This document shows positions 20,364 through 31,504 of a stretch of 64,000 nucleotides of DNA, in pieces. Positions within the stretch are counted from its first letter, which is position 1; each line of letters opens with the position of its first letter. The translations under genes and the position numbers were made by a program. Where the stretch lies: NCBI GenBank assembly GCA_037962975.1, contig CM075669.1, forward strand, positions 120,110,501 to 120,174,500, given 5' to 3'. The notes below the pieces were generated by a model that was given only the letters and a program-made list of their open reading frames with translations, was not told the DNA's origin and did no database searches. The stretch is from Clitoria ternatea. Taxonomy: Eukaryota > Streptophyta > Magnoliopsida > Fabales > Fabaceae.

Positions 20364-22686
20364 TGTAACATCCCGATTTTAAATGAAGTACCGGGTGAAA
20401 TAAAGCCATTAAAATAATAATTTCAGAAGTGGGAAATTGTTTATTAATTATCATTAACTTAATTAATCAAATGAGTACTGATTTAAGTAGGATTAGCCAT
20501 TAGTGGTTGCTGATGGGACTGGGTGACGTGAGTAGACTACTACTTCACGTTTCCCCTACCTCACCTTTCCATTCCTTGTGCATGCATATATGTAGTGGTC
20601 GATGGTCCCTTGCCACTCATTCTTCAGAATTCCCTCTTCGATTTCTCTCCTCTCCCTTCTTCTCTTTCTCTTTCTCTCTCTTCTTCTTCTTCTTCTTCTT
20701 CTTCTTCCCTGAACAAGTGGAAGTATCGAGCGAAGCAGCTAGGAAAAGGACCAACGCCCAGGCAGAGGAGTCTCTCAGAGTCTCGTAGTTGGTAGGGGGA
20801 GTACCTTATATGTTAAATGCATGGGTTATGGATGGGTTCCGGGTGTTGATAATTATTGTATTGTATTCTGTTGTATGATATACTTGCATGTGGAGTGCGC
20901 AATACTGGGTGCATGATGAGTGAGGGTGAGCGTTGCATGTTTAGTATCGTCCTTGAGATGCATGCCGATAGCTTGGAAAATGTCAAATGATTGCATGGGA
21001 AGGGAGTGCTGAATGATTGATGATGATAACCGTGTGGTTTATGTGACCTGTGAGCTGATATAAATATAAAATATTGATTGCATGTGATTAAGTGTTGGTG
21101 TAGTGGATCTGATAATATTCATACTGATGCATGCATTGTTTGAATCCTGATGCTGCTGAATACCGATTGCATGTTATGCTTGTGTTGATTGGAATACTTT
21201 ATTGAAACTGATATTGGTTGACACCGATCGCATGGGACGTGTGTGTTACTGTATTCATCTACTTGAGCTATGTTTCTGTTTACATGGAAGTATGTGTGTT
21301 AGGTTAATATGTTGAATTCCGAATGCGTATTACTGATTGTATGTGAAGTATGTGTGGTTGAGTGAAAAATTGTACGTATGAAGGCTGTGTTGTGTGATGG
21401 ATCCGCGTGTGGCGCATGGGATGCGTTGTGCTGGGAGCACGTAGTATGGGACACTACCATCGGTTTACTGAAAAGCGTGGGACGCTGTGAAATCCTTGAG
21501 TGGGACTCAAGGTAACCTCCAAGTGGGACTCGGGCTGCCCGTGAACACCTCCGTTGACGCTGAGAGCGTTGGTGTCACCTTGTGGGTAAACGGTTGGGTA
21601 CCTGTAAAACGGCCAAGCAGCTGGGAGCTGAGTTGATAGCTGAGAGCTATGTATAAAAAGGCTGGGAGCCTACATTGGAATGTCAAAACCGATTACACAC
21701 GAATGCGGAACCGAGTGAAATACCCTGTGTATATTGATTACCGATGCTGTTTGAAATGGATTATGCAAGTGATGATGTTAATGAGATGATGAATATATAT
21801 AACCGAGCAAACTATTCTGTGTGCACATGTTGTTGATGCTGATTGAGATATGTTCTATAAATGCATGTTAATATTATTAAAAGTTGTGTATGTATAACCG
21901 AGTGAGAATTGTTGAATCCTGACTGAGAAATGTTCAATATGTGAGAGGTTAGTGTGACTATAAGTCGAAATGGAGTTGAGTGATCGCGTGGGAAGGGAGT
22001 TAGTGACTCCATCCGAGTGAAAGGAAGACTAGGTAATCCTGAGTGAATGAGGCGGTGTGATGCCAAGTGAGGGTTTACCGACCATAGAATGACACCTGAG
22101 ACTCTAAGTGGATCCATTATAATAAATTACTAAATAGCTGGGAAAAATCTGAGTGAGTCCTGACTTAGAGGGAAAATCAGAGTAGGAAAGATTCGGGTAC
22201 CGAGCGAGAATCGATCCTGATACCCTTAGCGTGATAACTGTTAAGATTTCCCGAGTGAAGAGTGACTAAGTATTTCTGAGTGAGAAGTCTTCATAAATTC
22301 CGAGTAAGCGGCTTGGGGAAATCATTTGCGGGTTACCAATATACATATATGTAACCAATCGATGGGAAATGAGGAGTGTGATATACTGTCTGGAAGGAAC
22401 TGGGGTGCATTAGGGTCAATTCGAGCGAATTAAGAGGTGGACCTTCCCGAGTGAACCATATACTGAAACCCGAGCGGGGGAGATACCGAGTGGAATGATA
22501 GGATGCCGAGCGTAGTTTCTTCCCTTCGCTGCGTGAGAGTCCTTTCCCCTTGTTCTCTTCCTCCTTCTTCTCCTCGATGGGTCGGATTTGTTACTCTGAG
22601 TAGGCTATGTACGGTTTATTAACTTTAAAATTTGGAAAATTCTCCCTGTTGATTTTATTTATTTAATTAAAAATTAGGGTGTTACA
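20364..22686 (+). repeat. 5' LTR of element C (2,323 bp)
   Basis: It runs from TGTAACATCCCG to GGGTGTTACA. A pyrimidine-rich leader with a (CTT)n run near 20680-20706 lies about 320 bp in, after a CATATATG string. The distal third is dense in CCGAGTGA-type words. Compared with the 3' LTR it lacks one 549-bp block, at the junction near 21940. Confidence 0.95.
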
Positions 22687-22689
22687 TTT

Positions 22690-22702
22690 TGGTATCAGAG
22701 CA
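22690..22702 (+). other. Primer binding site of element C (tRNA-iMet type)
   Basis: TGGTATCAGAGCA lies 3 bp after the 5' LTR. It matches the complement of the initiator methionine tRNA 3' end used by many plant gypsy elements. Confidence 0.92.
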
Positions 22703-22979
22703 GACCGAAAGGTCCAAGGCCAAGGTATGCTTACCGAGTGTAAGCGGTTGTATGCATTATGACCGAGTGGTCATCATTATTGTGGCAATTGTTGAACCTG
22801 ATTGATATTGTAATATTGATTTACGGATAGGAGGTTGTTTTCCTCCTGGTCCGACTGATTGTATAACATATAGAAATAGCATAATGAGCTAAAGTTACTG
22901 AATGTTAGACTGAGTTTCGATCGGAAGAATGTAACCTTGTAAACTTATCCTTGAAGGGGTGTGAATTTCAGGATAGGTC

Positions 22980-25900
22980 ATGACGAATCGTCAAAGCATG
23001 GAGGCTATAGCCACAGCATTCCAACGCTTTGCGGACGTGTTTAGGAGGCAGGGCCAGCCTCGAGCAGAGGATGACCAAGTGCTGGATCGCTTCCTGAAGA
23101 GGAGGCCGAGTGAATTTCAGGGAGGACGTAACCCTGAGGTAGCTTATAAATGGACTCAGGAATTAGAAAGGATTTTCGGGGGCCTTCATTGCACCGAGGC
23201 CCAAAAGGTAGAATGCGCAGTGTATATGCTGAGAGACGAGGTGGAGAACTGGTGGAAGATAGCTAGAAGCCGATTTCCTGACGATGATACTCAGCTGACC
23301 TGGAATGACTTCAAGACATGCTTCTTAGAGAAGTACTTCCCCGACACAGTAAGGAGTCAGAAGGAGTTGGAGTTTATGGAGTTGAAACAGGGTTCCATGA
23401 CTATGGAAGAATATGCGACTAGATTCGAAGAATTGTGTCTATTCTACCCATCTTTCCAACAACCCGGGACTGAGAGCTCCAAATGCCTCAAATTCGAGAA
23501 TGGATTGAGGTCAGATATTAAGAGAGCCTGCAGATATCAAGAGATCAGGAGCTTTCCTGCATTGGTGAATAAGTGTAGAATATTCGAAGAAGACAACAAG
23601 GCCCACTCGGGCCAGAGCAGCAGAGCAAACCATTACTTGAGGCCCCAGCAATCCCGCTTCAAGAGGCCAAACAACGCTGGTAAGAACAGACCTTTTCCCA
23701 GATTTGGAGGTCGGAACCAACCAGAAATACAACCAGTTATGGGGAACGGAAAATGTTTCAAGTGTGGAGGAAATCATTATGCTCGAGACTGCAACAATGA
23801 TGGTGAGATGGTGTGCTTCCATTGTAATAAGAGGGGACACATTTACCCTGACTGCCCCCAACTCCGTCAAGCAAATACAAATGCGCGTCAGGGAGGTTTC
23901 CAAGAGAGGAACCATGGACACGATGGTCAAAGACCGGGGGGCGGAGGCAACAGGGCTAGAGCAAATATGATGGTTGCCCTAAACAACCAGAGGAGGAGCA
24001 CCGACCAACCTGCTACTGGAAGAGTCTACGCCATCAGTGCTGAGGAAGTTGCGCAGGCGAACGACTTAGTGCAAAGTAAGTGTCTACTCGGTAAATATAT
24101 ACTTAGTGTAATTTTTGATTCTGGAGCCACCCACTCCTTCGTGGCTGACGAGTGTGTGAGACGATTGCGATTACCGACTGTAGATATGGATCAGATTTTG
24201 GAAGTAGCCAACCCGACTGGCCCTAAGGTGTTGACATCAACGATATGTAAGGACGTAACGTTTGTGTTAGACGATCGGAGTTTTACCTTCGATCTTGTGT
24301 GCGTGCCTCTGAAGGGCCTTGATATCGTGCTCGGCATGGATTGGCTTTCAGCCAACAAGGTGTTAGTGGATTATAGAAATCGAAGGATAATCTTCCCGAG
24401 GCAGCACAATGAGGACTACACGGCACAAGGTATAGCTCAACTGTTTATGATGCTTTGTTTAACCGAGGGTGAGAGTAAAGCCCGAGTAAACGAAATTCCG
24501 ACTGTCTGTGAATTCCCAGAGGTGTTTCCCGAGGATGTACCGAGTGTCCCTCCTAATAGAGAAGTCAAATTCTCTATAGACTTGATCCCTAGAGCCGAGC
24601 CAGTCTCCAGTGCACCGTATAGAATGTCCCCGACGGAATTGGCCGAATTGAAGAAGTAGGTGGATGAGTTACTCGGAAAACAATTCATTAGGCCGAGTGT
24701 GTCATCATGGGGCGCACCTGTACTGCTTGTTAAGAAGAAGGATGGCAGCATGAGACTATGTATAGATTACCGACAGCTAAACAAACTCACAATTAAGAAC
24801 CGATACCCGTTGCCCAGAATTGACCACTTAATCGACCAACTACGTAGAGCCTCAGTCTTCTCAAAAATTGACCTACAATCGGGATATCACCAAATCCGGG
24901 TGAAGGACTCGGATATTCCTAAGACTGCCTTTAGGACTCGGTATGGTCACTACGAGTATGTAGTGATGCCGTTCGGTGTGACAAACGCCCCTGCTGTCTT
25001 CATGAATTACATGAACAACATTTTCCATCCATACCTAGACCGATTTGTTGTCGTTTTCATTGATGACATCCTAGTCTATTCCAAGACCCCTGAGGAGCAT
25101 GGAGAACACCTCCGAGTAGTGCTTTAAGTGCTGAAGGAGAAGCAGTTGTTTATGAAACTTTCAAAGTGCGATTTCTGGATGGATGAGATCCACTTCCTCA
25201 GACATGTGATTTCCGAAGAAGGTGTCTCGGTGGACCCTTCGAAAGTGGCAGCTATAATGGCATGGGAGAGACCCAAGTCGGTCTCAGAGATAAGGAGCTT
25301 TATGGGCCTGGCTGGTTATTATAGAAGATTCATTGAAGGTTTTTCTAAGTTTGCTTTGCCCCTGACTAAATTAACTCGGAAAAACATTCCCTTCGTATGG
25401 AGTTCCGAGTGCGATAGCAGTTTCTGAGAGCTGAAGGACAAGTTGACGACTGCTCCAGTGTTGACATTACCTAACTTGCAAGAGAGCTTCGTGGTTTATT
25501 GTGACGCCTCAGGACTCGGATTGGGATGTGTGTTAATGCAGAAGGACCGAGTGATAGCTTACGCCTCTCGGCAATTGAGGCCTCACGAACAGCATTACCC
25601 GACCCACGACTTGGAGCTGGCAGCCGTAGTCTTCGCATTGAAGATATGGAGGCATTATTTGTTCGGAGCCAGATTTGAAGTATACAGCGGTCACAAGAGC
25701 CTCAAATACCTATTCGACCAAAGAGAGCTGAACATGAGGCAGAGGAGATGGATGGAATTTTTAAAGGATTATGATTTCGAGCTAAAGTACCACCCGGGTA
25801 AGGCAAACGTTGTTGCCGACGCGTTGAGTCGGAAATCCCTTCATATAGCAGTAATAATGGTAAAGGAAGTGGAGTTATTGGAACAGTTTCGAGACATGAA

Positions 25901-27449
25901 CCTACATGTTGACATCCCCTCCTCTCGGAAAATAACAATCGGTACGCTGAGAATCGCCAATGAATTCCTGAAATCCGTGTACGAGCAGCAGCAATCGGAT
26001 TCCTACTTGGCTGAAATGATGGAGACGCAGGCCAAGGGTAAGGATTTGTCCTTGACTGAGGGACCGGATGGAATTTTCTGAGTGAGAAATAGGATATACG
26101 TGCCGGGTGGAGGAGAATTGAGAAGAATGGTGCTTGATGAAGCCCATAAGAGCCTACTCAGTATCCACCCGGGTACCACAAAGATGTACCACGATCTAAG
26201 GGCACAATTCTGGTGGCCCGGATTAAAGAGGGATGTGGCAGAATACGTGGCTCGGTGTATCACCTGTCAAAGGTCGAAAGTCGAGCACCAGAAGCCGTAA
26301 AGTGTATTGCAACCCCTGGAGATTCCCGTGTGGAAATGGGACTCAATTGCTATGGACTTTGTCATGGGATTGCCCAAAAACCGAGCGGGCCATGATGCGA
26401 TTTGGGTCATTGTGGACCGACCGACGAAGAGTGCACACTTCCTACCTATGAACATGAAGTACCCGTTGCATAAGTTGGCTCGGATTTACATTCACGAGAT
26501 TGTCCGACTGCATGGTATACCGACTTCTATCGTATCGGATAGGGACCCTAGGTTCACGTCCCGGTTTTGGACCAACCTGCACCAGGAATTGGGTACGAAG
26601 CTTTGGCTAAGTTCCGCTTACCACCCCCAATCGGATGGACAATCCGAGCGAACGATTCAAAGCCTGGAGGACTTGCTAAGGGCGTGTGTGTTGGAGCACG
26701 GTGGGAATTGGGAGCAGTACCTTTCCCTGATCGAGTTTACATACAACAATAGCCACCACAACAGTATCGGTATGGCACCCTACGAAGCACTTTATGGTCG
26801 AAGATGCCGAACCCCACTCTGCTGGTCGGAAACGGGTGAGAGTTTGCTATTGGGGCCAGAAATTGTAAAGCAAACAACAGAACAAATCTGAGTGATAAGG
26901 GAAAGGATGAAGGCGTCCCAGGATAGGCAGAAGAGCTACCATGACAAACGGACCAAACCACTAGAGTTTTTAGTCAGAGATAGAGTGTTTTTGAAGACTT
27001 CACCGAGTAAAGGAGTCAGGCGAGCCTTAAAAGGTGGAAAGTTGAGCCCCCGATACATTGGGCCTCATGAGGTGTTGGAACGAGTCGGCTCCATGGCATA
27101 CCGAATAGCGTTACCGACTCACTTATCCTGATTGCATAATGTGTTTCATGTATCCCAACTAAAGAAGTACTTACCCGATTCTACCCACACAATGCCTGAT
27201 GACGAAGTGGAAATCAGGGAAGTCCTAACCACTGTAGCTGTACCGACTAGAATCGTGGACCGATCGGTAAAGTGTTTAAGGAGTAAGGACGTGCAACTGG
27301 TTGAAGTCGAGTGGTAACAAAATGGGTATATCTCTTATACCTGGGAACGCGAGGATGCAATACGGCAGCAGTACCCCGAGTTATTTACCAAGGTGAGTCA
27401 CCGAATGAATTTTGAGGACGAAATTCTTTTGAGAGGGGGAGAACTGTAA
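22980..27449 (+). pseudogene. Element C gag-pol polyprotein with eight internal stops
   Basis: A single frame runs from ATG 22980 to TAA 27447-27449, just inside the 3' LTR. Gag lies at about residues 30-200. Two zinc knuckles follow (CFKCGGNHYARDC with an X3 gap, and canonical CFHCNKRGHIYPDC). The protease shows FDSGATHSF. RT shows YRQLNKLTIKNRYPLP and catalytic VVFIDDILVYSK. RNase H shows YCDASGLGLG and a VYSGHKSL block, where relatives have SDHKSL. Integrase shows an HHCC finger ending CITCQRSK, then the core (MDFVMGLP, VSDRDPRF, SERTIQSLE). A C-terminal chromodomain includes TRIVDRS and YTWERED. Stops are at 24657, 25125, 25425, 26079, 26298, 26889, 27129 and 27315, with no frameshift. 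The product is not functional as it stands. Confidence 0.96.
27431..27443 (+). other. Polypurine tract of element C
   Basis: GAGAGGGGGAGAA lies directly before the 3' LTR and is the expected plus-strand primer. It overlaps the last codons of pol. Confidence 0.9.
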
Positions 27450-30323
27450 CATCCCGATTTTAAATGAAGTACCGGGTGAAATAAAGCCATTAAAATAATA
27501 ATTTCAGAAGTGGGAAATTGTTTATTAATTATCATTAACTTAATTAATCAAATGAGTACTGATTTAAGTAGGATTAGCCATTAGTGGTTGCTGATGGGAC
27601 TGGGTGACATGAGCAGACTGCTGCTTCACGTTTCCCCTACCCCACCTTTCCATTCCTTGTGCATGCATATATGTAGTGGTCAATGGTCCCTTTCCATTCA
27701 TTCTTCAGAATTCCCTCTTCGATTTCTCTCATCTCCTTTCTTCTCTTTCTCTTTCTCTCTCTCTTCTTCTTCTTCCTCTTCTTCCCTGAACGAGTGGAAG
27801 TATCGAGCGAAGCAGCTAGGAAAAGGACCAACGCCCAGGCAGAGGAGTCTCTCAGAGTCTCATAGTTGGTAGGGGGAGTACCTTATATGTTAAATGCATG
27901 GGTTATGGACGGGTTCTGGGTATTGATAATTGTTGTACTATATTCTGTTGTATGATATACTTGCATGTGGAGTGCGCAATACTGGGTGCATGATGAGTGA
28001 GGGTGAGCGTTGCATGTTTAGTATCGTCCTTGAGATGCATGCCGATAGCTTGGAAAATGCCGAATGATTGCATGGGAAGGGAGTGCTGAATGATTGATGA
28101 TGATAACCATGTGGTTTATGTGACCTATGAGTCGATATAAATATAAAATGTTGATTGCATGTGATTAAGTGTTGGTGTAGTGGATCTGATAATATTCATA
28201 CTGATGCATGCGTTGTTTGAATCCTGATGCTGCTGAATACCGATTGCATGTTATGCTTGTGTTGATTGGAATACTTTATTGAAACTGATATTGGTTGACA
28301 CCGATCGCATGGGACGCGTGTGTTACTGTATTCATCTACTTGAGCTATGTTTCTGTTTGCATGGAAGTATGTGTGTTAGGTTAATATGTTGAATTCTGAA
28401 TGCGTATTACTGACTGTATGTGAAGTATGTGTGGCTGAGTGAAAAATTATACGTATGAAGGCTGTGTTGTGTGATGGATCCGCGTGTGGCGCATGGGATG
28501 CGTTGTGCTGGGAGCACGTAGTGTGGGACACTACCATCGGTTTACTGAAAAGTGTGGGACGCTGTGAAATCCTTGAGTGGGACTTAAGGTAACCTCCGAG
28601 TGGGACTCGGGCTGCCCGTGAACACCTCCGTTGACGCTGAGAGCGTTGGTGTCACCTTGTGGGCAAACGGTTGGGTACCTGTAAAATGGCCAAGCAGCTG
28701 GGAGCTGAGTTGATAGCTAAGAGCTATGTATAAAAAGGCTGGGAGCCTATGTTGCAACGTCAAAACCGATTACACACGAATACGGAACCGAGTGAAATAC
28801 CTTGTGTATATTGATTACCGATGCTGTTTGAAATGGATTATGCAAGTGATGATGTTAATGAGATGATGAATATATAACCGAGCAAACTATTCTGTGTGCA
28901 CATGCTATTGATGCTGATTGAGATATGTTCTATAAATGCATGTTAATATTATTAAAAGTTGTGTATGTATAGCCGAGTGAGAATTGTTGAATCCTGACTG
29001 AGAAATGTTCAATATGTGCATTCTGATTCGTAGGTATTATTATGTCACTGATTGTTGTATGTTAATGTTATCAAATTGATACGTGCATAAGGCCGAGTGA
29101 TAACTGGTGGATTCCGATTGGTAAGAGTTTGACGTGTGTCCTGGTTGATTGGTATTGCTTTGACTTTGATCGTTGCCATACATGATTGTATATATATATA
29201 CATATATAGCTGTATAATTGTGGACAACCTGAATCAGTATCTATCACTTAATATTTAAGATACTCACCCCCCTACTGTGGCAATCTTTTAGTGAACATCT
29301 CTCGCAATGAGGAGTGAATGAGGAGCTGAATACCGAATGGAGTGCTGATGCACTATAGGGGCGGATGTTATGAATATTCTGTTTATGTGTTTTGCTAAGC
29401 CTTGGCCAGCTCATGTTAAGCCTTAGTTCCTTTTATTAGAACCTGAACCCTTTAGAGTAGAGGACATGATGTGGTGCCTGTAATTAATTATAATTGTTAT
29501 GATGCATGAAACCCTATATTGTGCATGAGAATCCGAGTAACCTATGTATGCGTATTTGTTGTGGGTGAGAGGTTAGTGTGACTATAAGTCAAAATGGAGT
29601 TGAGTGATCGCGTGGGAAGGGAGTTAGTGACTCCATCCGAGTGAAAGGAAGACTAGGTAATCCTGAGTGAATGAGGCGGTGTGATGCCAAGTGAGGGTTT
29701 ACCGACCATAGAATGACACCTGAGACTCTAAGTGGATCCATTATAATAAATTACTAAATAGCTGGGAAAAATCCGAGTGAGTCCCGACTTAGAGGGAAAA
29801 TCAGAGTAGGACAGATTCGGGTACCGAGCGAGAATCGATCCTGATACCCTTAGCGTGATAACTGTTAAGATTTCCTGAGTGAAGAGTGACTAAGTATTTC
29901 CGAGTGAGAAGTCTTCATAAATTCCGAGTAAGCGGCTTGGGGAAATCATTTGCGGGTTGCCAATATACATATATGTAACCAATCGATGGGAAATGGGGAG
30001 TGTGATATACTGTCTGGAAGGAACTGGGGTGCATTAGGGTCAATCCGAGCGAATTAAGAGGTGGACCTTCCCGAGTGAACCATATACTGAAACCCGAGCG
30101 GGGGAGATACCGAGTGGAACGATAGGATGCCGAGTGTAGTTTCGCTTAGGCGTTTCTTCCCTTCGCTGCACGAGAGTCCTTTCCCCTTGTTCTCTTCCTC
30201 CTTCTTCTCCTCGATGGGTCGGATTTGTTACTCTGAGTAGGCTATGTACGGTTTATTAACTTTAAAATTTGGAAAATTCTCCCTGTTGATTTTATTTATT
30301 TAATTAAAAATTAGGGTGTTACA
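27445..30323 (+). repeat. 3' LTR of element C (2,879 bp)
   Basis: It has the same start and end as the 5' LTR and reads collinear with it by eye. Differences are scattered substitutions, a shorter CTT run, and one extra 549-bp block. The stop codon of gag-pol is formed by its TGTAAC start. Confidence 0.95.
29019..29567 (+). repeat. LTR segment absent from the 5' LTR of C
   Basis: The block begins after ATATGTG and ends with GGGTG. The 5' LTR joins ATATGTG directly to AGAGGTTAGTG. The shared GTG at both edges suggests a deletion in the 5' LTR by microhomology. Confidence 0.88.
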
Positions 30324-30328
30324 TCTAG

Positions 30329-30593
30329 GCCATGAAAAAGATGCAGCTAGGGACCTTTGATCTAGTTCTGAACCATGATCTCATGTTGAGGAAGATTTCC
30401 ACTACACTGAATGTGGACCATACTGAAGAAATAAGAGTTCCAACCGACAGACTTGTGGTTAGCTTCCATTGGGTTCACCATTCCCCCTGATGACACACCT
30501 CTGGCAACTAAATTTCCACCCCACCCTGAGCAACATAATGATGAGCATATGGCTGAAGCTGCTGATGAAGATGATGAAGAAGAGGAAGATTGA
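30329..30593 (+). pseudogene. Athila env-like ORF, last part
   Basis: It resumes as AMKKMQLGTFDLVLNHDLML directly after the TCTAG duplication, in line with the sequence cut at 20363. A frameshift near 30475-30485 moves the frame. The protein then reads PPDDTPLATKFPPHP and ends in an acidic tail (DEDDEEEED) at TGA 30591-30593. Together with 19272-20363 this makes an ORF of about 450 codons. No membrane segment is evident. Confidence 0.75.
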
Positions 30594-31495
30594 TATTTTA
30601 ATTTGCTGTCATTTATGTTAAGTTAATTCTGTGATGTATTAACTTTCTTTTAATGCCCTTTATTGAACAATGTATTTCCTTTTCAGTTGTAATGAAATTT
30701 TATTTCCATGTTAAGTTGTTTATTGTTATTTTTTTTTCTAATTTGTATTGTCTAATTCCTCCAATCACCACTCACCAAATCCTTGCCATATAGGTAAAAG
30801 GAGAAGTAATCTATCCATTACTCTCATTAATTTATGGAAGGTGTTAACTGTATTTAATTTAGAATTCATCTTAATTATTTAAAGTTTGCTGATTCTCAGG
30901 CATCATTTGGATAAATTAATTAATTCGCATTGCTTGATTCATGATCCCTGTCCATAACTATTTCATCCTTAATTAATTGCATATTCATCATGCTAGATAG
31001 CAATCTGAATTTATAACCTTGCATTAAGTTTGGGGACATGATTGGCTGATTACCTACAACTTATGAGCTTTTGAGCCTTTATTATTTCTTTTCCGAGTGT
31101 GCCTGCATTATTGTTAGTTAGACAACATTTGTTTCAGTGCTTACTAAATGATTATATGTTTACCAATTGTAAATGATGAAGGCCTTCTTTGTAAATTAGT
31201 CATGGCCAAATTTAGTCATACTTACTATTAATTATCCTTTGACCTAATAATTATGTTTGAGCCTGAGACCCTTTCTTTCTACTTATGTACCTAACTTTAC
31301 AAACCAATTTATCTGAGAAAAACCAAGTGAATTATCCCTGGATGTACCACTGATGAGCTGCTGAGTCTTATCTTATTGCTAGGGACTAGCAAGTTCTAAG
31401 TTTGGGGATGAACACCCTCGGTTAACTAGGAAAATCCCTCCCACTAGATTATCCTGGTCATCTGAGAGGTTACAAGTTTTAGAAAAATCTAGAAG
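30594..31495 (+). other. Athila A 3' non-coding region, first part
   Basis: T-rich non-coding sequence after the env-like stop. It contains no recognised gene. Athila 3' sequence continues at 37665 after the D1 insertion. Confidence 0.7.
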
Positions 31496-31504
31496 TTTTT
31501 TTTT

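Larger units (their letters stand above)
20364..30323 (+). mobile_element. Element C: complete Tekay/Del-like chromovirus retrotransposon
   Basis: The element has two long terminal repeats (TGTAACATCCC...GGGTGTTACA), a tRNA-iMet-type primer site, one gag-pol frame and a polypurine tract. It is flanked by exact TCTAG duplications (20359-20363 and 30324-30328). The order gag, protease, RT, RNase H, integrase and a C-terminal chromodomain, together with LTRs over 2 kb, points to the Tekay (Del) lineage of Ty3/gypsy chromoviruses. It is nested in the env-like ORF of element A. Its pol carries eight internal stops, so it is inactive although structurally whole. Confidence 0.96.
30324..31495 (+). 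mobile_element. Athila-like element A, segment 3
   Basis: It begins with the second TCTAG copy and resumes the env-like reading frame. Non-coding 3' sequence follows and runs to the poly-T border of D1. Words such as AAGTTTGGGGATG near 31400 are typical of Athila 3' regions. Confidence 0.85.

Noticed and set aside
22690..22702. A tRNA gene fragment
   Set aside because: The match is the complement of a tRNA 3' end directly after an LTR, so it is a primer binding site.
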